Shown here in pieces: positions 1-5,049 of a DNA stretch of 9,225 nt (positions are counted from its first letter, which is position 1; each line of letters opens with the position of its first letter). The stretch comes from Bifidobacteriaceae bacterium (GTDB taxonomy: Bacteria > Actinomycetota > Actinomycetes > Actinomycetales > WQXJ01), in contig JAIRXV010000505.1 in the NCBI GenBank assembly GCA_031268115.1, forward strand, positions 1-9,225. The letters run 5' to 3'. The position numbers were made by a program, and so were the translations under genes. The notes below the pieces were generated by a model that saw only the letters and a list, made by a program, of their open reading frames with translations, made no database searches and had not been told where the DNA came from.

Positions 1-1643
1 GTCTTGTCGGTCGCGTCGTTGGGTGTGACGGTGGCGGACAGTTTGACTGTCCCATCTACAGGCATACTGGCCGTCTCCGGACTGACCGAGACACCGACCA
101 CCGCCACGGGCGGTGCCCCAACCGCCGGCCCGTAATCGACACACTCCTCCCGAGAATAGCTCGGAGTGTAGAAGCAGACTGAGACCGTGCTCAGGAATGT
201 TGCCTCACCCAACACCGACCGCAACGAATAGTCCAAGGACAGGTTTTGCAGCCCATCATGGAAGGTGACCCCGTCCAGGGACACGATCCGGTTGCTGTAC
301 AAGTGTAGGGATTGCAGCGCGTTGGGGAAGGTGGCCCCGTCCAAGGACACGATCCGGTTGCCAGTCAGGCCTAGGTAGATCAGTCCGGTGGGGAAGGTGG
401 CCTCGTCCAGGGACACAATCCGGTTGCTGCCCAGGATCAGGGTTTGTAGCCCCGTGGGGAAGGTGGCCTCGTCCAGGGACACAATCCGGTTGCTGTGCAG
501 GTCCAGGTATTGCAGTTCGTTGGGGAAGGTGGCCTCGTCCAGGTACACGATCCGGTTGCTGTACAAGCGTAGGGATTGCAGCCTGGTGGGGAAGGTGACT
601 CCGTCCAGGGACACGATCCGGTTGCCGTACAGGGATAGGTGTTGCAGCGCGTTGGGGAAGGTGGCCTCGTCCAGGGACACGATCTGGTTGTTGTCCAGGT
701 ACAGGGATCGGAGTTCGGTAGGGAAGCCGACTCCGTCAAGGGACGCGATCTGGTTGGTGTCCAGGTCCAGGGATCGGAGTTCGGTGGGGAAGGTGACTCC
801 TTCCAGTGACTCGATCTGATTGCTGTGCAGGTCCAGGTCTTGCAGGCTGTTGGGGAAGGTGACTCCGTCCAGGGGCACGATCCGGTTCGCTCCCAGCCTC
901 AACTGGTGCAGTGCGGTGGGGAAAGCGACCCCGTCCAGGGACGCGATCCAGTTGTTGTTCAGGTACAGGTAGATCAGTCCGCTGGGGAAAGCGACTTCGT
1001 TCAATGACCCGATCTGGTTGCTTTGCAGGTACAGGTATCGCAGCGAGGTGGGGAAAGCGACACCGTCTAGGGACGCGATTTGGTTGCCGTTCAGGTACAG
1101 GTAGTCCAGTCCGCTGGGGAAAGCGACTCCGTTCAATGACCCGATCTGATTGCTGCCCAGGTCCAGGTAGTTCAGTCCGCTGGGGAAAGCGACTCCGTTC
1201 AATGACCCGATCTGATTGCTGCGCAGGTACAGGGATCGCAATGCGCTGGGGAAGGTGACTTCGTCTAGGGACGCGATCTGGTTGCCGTTCAGGTACAGGT
1301 AGTTCAGTCCGCTTGGGAAAGCGACTCCGTTCAATGACCCGATCTGGTTGCTGCCCAGGGACAGGTCGATCAGTCCGGTAAGGGTGTCGATTCCGTCCAG
1401 TGCGGCCACGCTCTTGTTGGCACACCCCAGGGAAGTGATGCCCGTGAGGCTGCCGGCGGGGGTGTTTGAGAGCGCGTCTTGGACGCATGCGCGCAGGGCC
1501 TGGTCGGTGAATGCGGTCAAATCGGCGGCCGATGCCGGTGGGGCCGCGGTCAGGGCAGCAGCGGTGAGGACCGAAGCGGTCAGGGCCGCGACCCAACCGG
1601 ATACCAACGGACGCGTGCGGTGGGGAACAGGTGCGGCGCTCAT
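1..1643 (-). CDS. Secreted leucine-rich-repeat protein with Big_2-like domain (C-terminus beyond window)
   Basis: The frame is open from the ATG at 1643 to the window edge, giving 547 visible residues. Residues 1-40 form a signal peptide: basic start, Ala/Leu-rich core, and an ASA-AD cleavage site near residue 40. Residues 41-89 look like an LRR N-cap with two cysteines (RACVQ, LGCAN). Residues 90-463 are 17 LRRs of exactly 22 residues, pattern LxxLxLxxN(Q/R)IxSL(D/N)xVxFP. Residues 464-485 are a degenerate repeat, followed by a cap with two cysteines (VCFY, EEC). From about residue 510 the protein reads VSVSPETASMPVDG...LSATVTPNDATDK, typical of bacterial Ig-like (Big_2) domains. Known LRR-Ig proteins of this layout are exported and bind proteins or surfaces, so an adhesin-like role is an inference. 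No anchor can be seen because the 3' end is missing. The start is supported by GGAGG at 1654-1658. Confidence 0.93.
   Translation of the reverse strand, partial: MSAAPVPHRTRPLVSGWVAALTASVLTAAALTAAPPASAADLTAFTDQALRACVQDALSNTPAGSLTGITSLGCANKSVAALDGIDTLTGLIDLSLGSNQIGSLNGVAFPSGLNYLYLNGNQIASLDEVTFPSALRSLYLRSNQIGSLNGVAFPSGLNYLDLGSNQIGSLNGVAFPSGLDYLYLNGNQIASLDGVAFPTSLRYLYLQSNQIGSLNEVAFPSGLIYLYLNNNWIASLDGVAFPTALHQLRLGANRIVPLDGVTFPNSLQDLDLHSNQIESLEGVTFPTELRSLDLDTNQIASLDGVGFPTELRSLYLDNNQIVSLDEATFPNALQHLSLYGNRIVSLDGVTFPTRLQSLRLYSNRIVYLDEATFPNELQYLDLHSNRIVSLDEATFPTGLQTLILGSNRIVSLDEATFPTGLIYLGLTGNRIVSLDGATFPNALQSLHLYSNRIVSLDGVTFHDGLQNLSLDYSLRSVLGEATFLSTVSVCFYTPSYSREECVDYGPAVGAPPVAVVGVSVSPETASMPVDGTVKLSATVTPNDATDK
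189..1376 (-). repeat. 66-bp tandem array encoding 17 leucine-rich repeats plus one degenerate unit
   Basis: The Ile codon of the Asn-x-Ile motif recurs at 1341, 1275, 1209, 1143, 1077, 1011, 945, 879, 813, 747, 681, 615, 549, 483, 417, 351 and 285, always 66 nt apart. The unit at 189-254 keeps the spacing but loses the consensus. N-terminal units carry NQI and often VAFP. Units from about 615 downward carry NRI, mostly with IVSLD and TFP. Because 66 is divisible by 3, all six frames stay open for long stretches here, and these other-frame ORFs are artefacts. Confidence 0.95.
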
Positions 1644-1653
1644 GGTTGGTGTG

Positions 1654-1658
1654 CCTCC
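1654..1658 (-). promoter_or_regulatory. Ribosome binding site of the LRR gene
   Basis: On the minus strand GGAGG lies 10 nt before the ATG at 1643. It selects this start, and the signal peptide begins immediately at it. Confidence 0.7.
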
Positions 1659-1705
1659 AAGAGTCGATGTGGGGTCCGGTCGGCCATGGCCGGTGGTCGA
1701 TCCGC

Positions 1706-1762
1706 GACAGTCGGCGATATTGCGACTGTCACTGGGGGTAGCGCAGACCGTGGTGTTGACAA
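1706..1762 (-). promoter_or_regulatory. Possible promoter and operator of the LRR gene
   Basis: A perfect inverted repeat, GACAGTCG - 9 nt - CGACTGTC, spans 1706-1730. On the minus strand a TTGTCA box (1757-1762) is followed after 16 nt by TACCCC (1735-1740), a weak -35/-10 pair. This would place the transcription start near 1728, inside the inverted repeat. A repressor site over the start point is the natural reading, but the -10 is poor. A separate 12-bp palindrome (CGGCCATGGCCG) lies at 1681-1692. Confidence 0.35.
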
Positions 1763-1872
1763 TTTCGCTGGCGGCGCTTCACAGCGCACGAGCAGGCCAG
1801 CGTCGAGGGCGGGTGGTCCCGTGAAAAGTGCGGGGTGAGCGGGTCCTATGCGCGAAGCCCGAGGGGCGTGGG

Positions 1873-1980
1873 CAAAGACCATCTGGGTCTCCTAGTGGGG
1901 AGGCGCATTGCCAGGAGTCCACCGGTACCAGTGACTAGCACCCGGCATTCAACGAATGGAGGCTATCAGAGATGTCTCTT
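1873..1980 (+). repeat. Left copy of a dispersed ~105-bp repeat element
   Basis: Aligns by eye with 3555-3660. Shared blocks include GGCAA(a)GACC, GGGTCTCCT(a/g)GTGGG, the CACCCG core, and ATTC(a/g)ACG followed after several mismatches by GCTA(t/c)CAGAG. Differences are mostly transitions with a few short gaps. The strand is arbitrary. The left copy runs straight into the tsaB relic. No convincing protein is encoded. The remaining gene-free sequence between the LRR start and this element holds only the LRR promoter region. Confidence 0.6.
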
Positions 1981-2245
1981 CCGCCACTCGGCCCCAACTA
2001 CCCTGGACGGATACCCTCAACTAAGTCCTCCCACGCCGTCGCACGCGAGTTGCCCGGTCCGGTGGCTCGGCGTCGATACTTCCGCCGGCGCGCCAGTGGG
2101 GTTGTTGCGGCCGGGGGACGGCATCGTCCAGTGGTCCGGACACACCCGCAGCCAGGTGGAGGAACTGATTCCGTTTGTACACGCCGTGCTCACGCAAGTG
2201 GCGCTCAAACCCACCGATGTCAGGCTGATCGCTCTGGGACATGCT
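1979..2245 (+). pseudogene. tsaB: Decayed 5' copy of tsaB
   Basis: Aligns with 4296-4560 of the intact tsaB locus, roughly 85% identical by eye in the core. The upstream ACTACCCTGGA block is conserved, but GGAGGGATG has become GGACGGATA, so the start codon (2011-2013) is ATA. An extra G in the GTG-GCTCGG segment shifts the frame. Past it the translation reads LGVDTSAG, then GIVQWSGHTRSQVEELIP, then ALKPTDV, clearly TsaB. A 3-nt deletion follows. Many differences change amino acids, as expected without selection. Similarity stops after the KPTDV motif, so about two thirds of the gene is missing or unrecognisable. The intact copy lies 2.3 kb downstream, so the cell would not depend on this relic. 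Confidence 0.85.
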
Positions 2246-2545
2246 CGGGTTCGGTCCGCGGCTGGACCGAGGTCGCCGGGATGGCGGGTGCGGTGTGGAT
2301 ACCGGGCGTTGCCGGACACCGGCCGGACCCGCCAGGTTGACGTTGCGGGTTGTCTATTGTCGAATCCCGCGGCCGATGAGGTGGAGGCGCCCTCTGCGGT
2401 GTTGTCCCTCGATGAGGTCACGCTCGAAGACGACCCCGCCCCAGACCGGGCGTTGGGGATCGACACGGACAAGAAGTGGGTGGCCGCTGCGGAACCCACG
2501 CGGTGGCGCTACGAGGTGGCCGGCAAGCTGCCGGCGCTTCGTTGA
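2246..2545 (+). pseudogene. Coding-like remnant of unknown origin
   Basis: The frame entered from the tsaB relic stays open to a TGA at 2543-2545. The last 65 or so codons have strongly G/C-rich third positions and an acidic, protein-like composition (PAADEVEAP, SLDEVTLEDDPAPDRALG, then WRYEVAGKLPALR). I do not recognise this sequence. It could be a remodelled TsaB C-terminus after an internal deletion (the segment GYRALPDTG loosely recalls the FWARYLTDD region of TsaB), or the tail of another gene fused by deletion. No own start codon with a ribosome binding site is visible, so I treat it as a remnant. Confidence 0.35.
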
Positions 2546-2635
2546 CTGCTCGATAATGACGCCCGAGAAACACCGCACAGTCGCATTTCAACCCAGAAAT
2601 CCGTCATACTCGGGGCGCGGCTTCGGGCTAAAGGG

Positions 2636-2641
2636 AGGAGG
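2636..2641 (+). promoter_or_regulatory. Strong Shine-Dalgarno site of the DUF2867-like gene
   Basis: AGGAGG lies 10 nt before the ATG at 2652 and fixes the start. The frame is open far upstream to 2241, but that upstream part does not look coding. Confidence 0.75.
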
Positions 2642-2651
2642 ATTGACCGTC

Positions 2652-3155
2652 ATGGATAAGCGTGCCGTCTTGAAACGGCCGTGGCGGACGGGACGGCTGT
2701 TCACCCAACACCCCGTCCGCCCTGATTTCGTTGACAACTGGACCACAGCACTGCGGGAGGGTGACGCCCGGTCAGCACGAGCCTGGGCCGATGCCGTGTT
2801 CACAGTTCAGTTCCGGCCGGTCGTGGCGCTGATGAGACTACGCAACGCCTTGGTCAGACCGTTGGCATTGGTCGGCCGGGGGCCGGTTGCCACCGATCTT
2901 TCGGGGGGTCTGAAACCCTTCGCCGTGTTGGCGCAGGATGAACACGAAGTGGTGTTGGGTGACAACGATTCGCATCTCGATTTCCGGGTCGACCTACAGG
3001 TCCATCCCGATTTCGTATCGGTCGCCACGATAGTGGAGATCCACAACGCGGTTGGCCGGTTGTACTGGTCCGTGGTCCGCCTGTTTCACCCGGTCATGGT
3101 CCGTGCCTTGATGCGGCGGGTTCCTACCGTAGAGAACCAAGGCCGCGGCGCCTGA
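2652..3155 (+). CDS. DUF2867-like protein
   Basis: 167 residues, start fixed by AGGAGG upstream. The layout matches what I know of the DUF2867 family: an N-terminal segment with an aromatic/acidic helix (DFVDNWTTALREGDARSARAWADAVF), then LMRLRNALVRPLALVG, then a central FAVLAQDEHEVVLGDNDSHLDFR region. It ends with the strand-helix signature VATIVEIHNAVGRLYWSVVR and FHPVMVRALMRR. The family is thought to adopt a SRPBCC-like fold, and its function is unknown. There are no signal peptide, membrane segments or catalytic motifs, so it is probably cytoplasmic. It stands alone between two rearranged zones and appears intact, so it is probably expressed from its own promoter. CATACT at 2605-2610 is a possible -10 without a good -35. 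Confidence 0.82.
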   Translation: MDKRAVLKRPWRTGRLFTQHPVRPDFVDNWTTALREGDARSARAWADAVFTVQFRPVVALMRLRNALVRPLALVGRGPVATDLSGGLKPFAVLAQDEHEVVLGDNDSHLDFRVDLQVHPDFVSVATIVEIHNAVGRLYWSVVRLFHPVMVRALMRRVPTVENQGRGA

Positions 3156-3175
3156 CCGGGCCAGCGGGCGCCCGG
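3156..3175 (+). terminator. Possible stem-loop after the DUF2867-like gene
   Basis: CCGGGC (3156-3161) pairs with GCCCGG (3170-3175) around an 8-nt loop, starting directly after the TGA. There is no T-tract, so it is only a weak candidate for intrinsic termination. Confidence 0.3.
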
Positions 3176-3554
3176 CCAGGGAACTGACGGCCGCGAGTGC
3201 CACACCCAGGGCTACAGCGTCATTTGACCTGGCCGCGAAGACCGACTCGACTTGCCGGTGGTCGGGGCCATTGCCCGGCCGGTGGCGCCACCGTTGATTG
3301 AGGTCGTCAAGTCAGGGCCTCGGGCCCGCAACCTGATGCCTTGGCCGAACCTGGCGGAAGCGGTGGGCCATCGCGTTGTTGGCTTCAGCGGATTGCCAGT
3401 TGGGGTCTATTCGATGGTGAGCTTCTTGGTCACAGTGGCAGCAGCGATGCGGCTGATGCCCTGTTCGCGCGGTGCGCTGCGCGCCACTCGGTTGGTGTCG
3501 AGATCGGGTAGGCCGGTGGAGTGTGGTTTTACGCGCCAGGCAGCGTTGGCGGCG
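3176..3554. other. Gene-free spacer
   Basis: About 380 nt with no supported gene. A plus-strand open frame starts at a TTG (3252) and runs to 3641. It has no ribosome binding site, no recognisable motif, and runs through the repeat element, so I reject it. No RNA gene or clear hairpin was seen. Confidence 0.5.
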
Positions 3555-3660
3555 CTGGCAAGACCGTGGGGTCTCCTGGTGGGAGGAGCGCTGTCAGGCG
3601 AATACGTACGTCATCGGTCAACACCCGAATTCGACGGGTGAGCGCTACCAGAGCGACTCT
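3555..3660 (+). repeat. Right copy of the dispersed ~105-bp repeat element
   Basis: Counterpart of 1873-1980 (see that entry for shared blocks). Its last part, GGTGAGCGCTACCAGAG, is the first unit of the tandem repeat that follows. The left copy has the single equivalent GGAGGCTATCAGAG. The element therefore lies upstream of both tsaB-like sequences, but here a toxin-antitoxin pair separates it from tsaB. Confidence 0.6.
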
Positions 3661-3693
3661 CCCAGGGTGAGCGCTACCAGAGCGACTCTCCCA
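3636..3693 (+). repeat. Two perfect 29-bp tandem units
   Basis: Units 3636-3664 and 3665-3693 are identical. Each begins GGGTGAGCGCTACCAGAG and ends in CGACTCTCCCA. Each unit contains the palindrome AGCGCT and a short hairpin AGAG-CGA-CTCT, so each can fold (GAGCGCT against AGCGaCTC with one bulge). The array starts about 50 nt past the toxin stop codon. Confidence 0.95.
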
Positions 3694-3739
3694 CTACTTG
3701 GGACCCGTGGCCGCGGCGGGTGAGAGCATCGTCCGTGGT

Positions 3740-4042
3740 TCATCCATGCTGGGGCAGACCTAGTCCGTCGGCGAACCCGTCTGGATCCTGGCGGTGGTGC
3801 AGCAGGGCAAGGATTTCCACGATTCCCGCTTCGTTGTGGACTCTGTACCACAGCTCGTAGGGGAAGATGTGGAGGTTTGCGCGGCGTGCGCCATCGTGCA
3901 GTTCTGGCGAGGAGTGGGGGAATTCGCTGAGCCGGCCCGCCGTAGCGAAGAACTCATCGACAAACCGATCCGTCTGGTGTGGTGCTTCTTGGTCGTAGTA
4001 CGCCCGTGCGCGGTAGAAGTCACGCCGTGCGTCATCGAGCAC
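3740..4042 (-). CDS. RelE/ParE-family toxin of a type II toxin-antitoxin module
   Basis: 100 residues from GTG at 4042. The C-terminal half shows the family signature: RRANLHIFPYELWYRV, then IVEILALLHHRQDPDGF. The N-terminal half has the usual helical hairpin (DDARRDFYRARAYYDQEAP, then RFVDEFFATAGRLSEFP). RelE members cut mRNA on ribosomes and ParE members attack gyrase. The sequence alone does not decide which applies. The gene follows its antitoxin in the same frame, after a TGA and only five codons. Those five codons (D-F-A-V-R) complete the first strand of the fold (FAVRVLDDARRDF) but lie before the only available start. Either the protein begins late in strand 1 or the original start was lost. 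No good ribosome binding site is visible, so translation is probably coupled to the antitoxin gene. Confidence 0.85.
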   Translation of the reverse strand: MLDDARRDFYRARAYYDQEAPHQTDRFVDEFFATAGRLSEFPHSSPELHDGARRANLHIFPYELWYRVHNEAGIVEILALLHHRQDPDGFADGLGLPQHG

Positions 4043-4057
4043 GCGGACGGCGAAATC

Positions 4058-4276
4058 TCACGCGGGTCGCCGCAAACGGACCTCGCGTTCGAACTCACCG
4101 AGGATCACAAATCCGTCCGGGTTGGCGTCCGCCTCAGCGATCCGCTGGCCGATGACCGCGGCAACGCTGGACGGAACGTGGTAGTCAGCGAGCGAGGTGT
4201 CGATCACGGCTCGTAGTTCGCGGCGGGAAGACTCGTCCAACCCCAGCACTTGCTCAACAAGGACCGGATCAACCAT
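4058..4276 (-). CDS. Antitoxin / addiction-module component
   Basis: 72 residues. Starts MVDPVLVEQVLGLDESSRREL and ends FVILGEFEREVRLRRPA. The helical N-terminus followed by an EADANPDG..LxEFEREVR tail resembles the small addiction-module antitoxins (TIGR02574/PF09720-like) paired with RelE/ParE toxins. The tail would wrap and neutralise the toxin encoded 15 nt downstream. I chose the ATG at 4276 over an upstream in-frame ATG at 4345. The longer form adds an Arg/Trp/Gly-rich stretch, crosses the tsaB start, and ignores the TATCCT box placed exactly 6 nt before 4276. That box suggests a leaderless mRNA, probably autoregulated by the complex as in related modules. Confidence 0.8.
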   Translation of the reverse strand: MVDPVLVEQVLGLDESSRRELRAVIDTSLADYHVPSSVAAVIGQRIAEADANPDGFVILGEFEREVRLRRPA

Positions 4277-4282
4277 GTCCCA

Positions 4283-4288
4283 AGGATA
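4283..4288 (-). promoter_or_regulatory. -10 box of a leaderless antitoxin-toxin promoter
   Basis: TATCCT on the minus strand is separated from the ATG at 4276 by 6 nt. This is the spacing at which the A of the ATG becomes the first transcribed base in actinobacterial leaderless genes. There is no clear -35 and no ribosome binding site. Confidence 0.45.
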
Positions 4289-4323
4289 CCCACCCCTCCG
4301 CCACCACCGCACCCCACCCCGAC

Positions 4324-4329
4324 TACCCT
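4324..4329 (+). promoter_or_regulatory. -10 box of a leaderless tsaB promoter
   Basis: TACCCT is followed by GGAGGG and then the ATG at 4336. GGAGGG abuts the ATG, too close to act as a ribosome binding site for it, while the 6-nt spacing fits leaderless transcription. The tsaB relic keeps TACCCT at 1999-2004. An alternative is GTG at 4348 with GGAGGG as its ribosome binding site 12 nt upstream. Confidence 0.45.
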
Positions 4330-4335
4330 GGAGGG

Positions 4336-5049
4336 ATGCCATCAACCGTGCCCTCCGGCGCCGCGGCGCTCGAGTTGCCCGGTCCGGTGCTCGGCGTCGA
4401 TACGTCCGCCGGCGCCTCGGTGGGGTTGTCGTGGGCGGGGGGGAACGGCATCGTCCAGTGGTCCGAGCACCCCCGCAACCAGGTGGAGGAACTGATTCCG
4501 CTGGTCAACGCCGTGCTCACGGAGGCGGCGCTCAAACCCACCGATGTCGCGGCGATTGCCGCGGGCACCGGTCCCGCCACCTACACGGGGTTGCGGATTG
4601 GCCTCGCCACTGTGCGCACGTTGGGGTTTGCGCTGGGTATTCCCGTGTGGGGGGTGTGCGCGCTGGATGCCCTCGCCGCCGATGCCGCCGCTCGCCTCTC
4701 CCTCCCACCTGGTCTTCGGATCCTGGCGACGGGGGACGCGCGGCGTCGCGAGATCTTCTGGGCGCGTTACCTTACCGACGATGCCGGCCCTCCCCTTCCC
4801 CTAGATCCCCCCACAGTGGGGGCGGCCTCAGAGGCGCCCGGGGCCGAGATCATCGTAGGCGGCGGGGCGGCCCTCTACCCGGGGGTGCTGCGGCCCGCGC
4901 CGGGTGGACCTGATCGGGTGGATCCGCTGGTGCTCGCGGGTTTGGGGGCGGCGCGCGCGGCCCGCGGCGTTGACCAACCCGCCGAGCCCATCTACCTGCG
5001 CCGCCCGGATATCGCCCCGCCTTCGCCGCGCAAACGAGTGACGGCGTGA
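4336..5049 (+). CDS. tsaB: tRNA t6A37 threonylcarbamoyltransferase complex subunit TsaB
   Basis: 237 residues, normal length for actinobacterial TsaB. TsaB is the catalytically inactive ASKHA-fold partner of TsaD in making N6-threonylcarbamoyladenosine at position 37 of ANN-decoding tRNAs. Visible motifs are LGVDTSAGASVGL (residues 19-31), the dimer-forming TYTGLRIGLATVRTLGFALGIPVWG (about 81-105), DARRREIFWARY in the middle, and the C-terminal PIYLRRPDIAPP..RKRVT, typical of actinobacterial members. It is the first gene of the tsaB-rimI-tsaD operon, and its stop overlaps the rimI start by 4 nt. ATG at 4336 fits the -10 spacing, and GTG at 4348 is an alternative. A decayed copy of its 5' third lies at 1979-2245. 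The usual upstream partner tsaE is not present. Confidence 0.96.
   Translation: MPSTVPSGAAALELPGPVLGVDTSAGASVGLSWAGGNGIVQWSEHPRNQVEELIPLVNAVLTEAALKPTDVAAIAAGTGPATYTGLRIGLATVRTLGFALGIPVWGVCALDALAADAAARLSLPPGLRILATGDARRREIFWARYLTDDAGPPLPLDPPTVGAASEAPGAEIIVGGGAALYPGVLRPAPGGPDRVDPLVLAGLGAARAARGVDQPAEPIYLRRPDIAPPSPRKRVTA

Noticed and set aside
255..1376. CRISPR-like regular spacing
   Set aside because: The repeats are contiguous, without unique spacers, and encode leucine-rich repeats.
388..1596. Several long open frames on both strands across the LRR array
   Set aside because: The 66-nt period keeps every frame open. Only the minus frame from 1643 gives LRR motifs, a signal peptide and a ribosome binding site.
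1756..1784. Plus-strand promoter from the perfect TTGACA at 1756-1761
   Set aside because: No acceptable -10 at 16-18 nt and no intact gene follows within reach.
1835..2245. Intact second TsaB-like protein from the open frame at 1835
   Set aside because: The frame is open, but the sequence before the TsaB similarity is non-coding repeat element, the original start is mutated, and a frameshift separates the two.
3252..3641. 129-residue plus-strand open frame
   Set aside because: TTG start without a ribosome binding site, no motif, and it runs through the dispersed repeat element into its tandem units.
4277..4345. Longer antitoxin beginning at 4345
   Set aside because: It would overlap the tsaB start antisense, adds an atypical Arg/Trp/Gly stretch, and ignores the -10 box spaced for the ATG at 4276.
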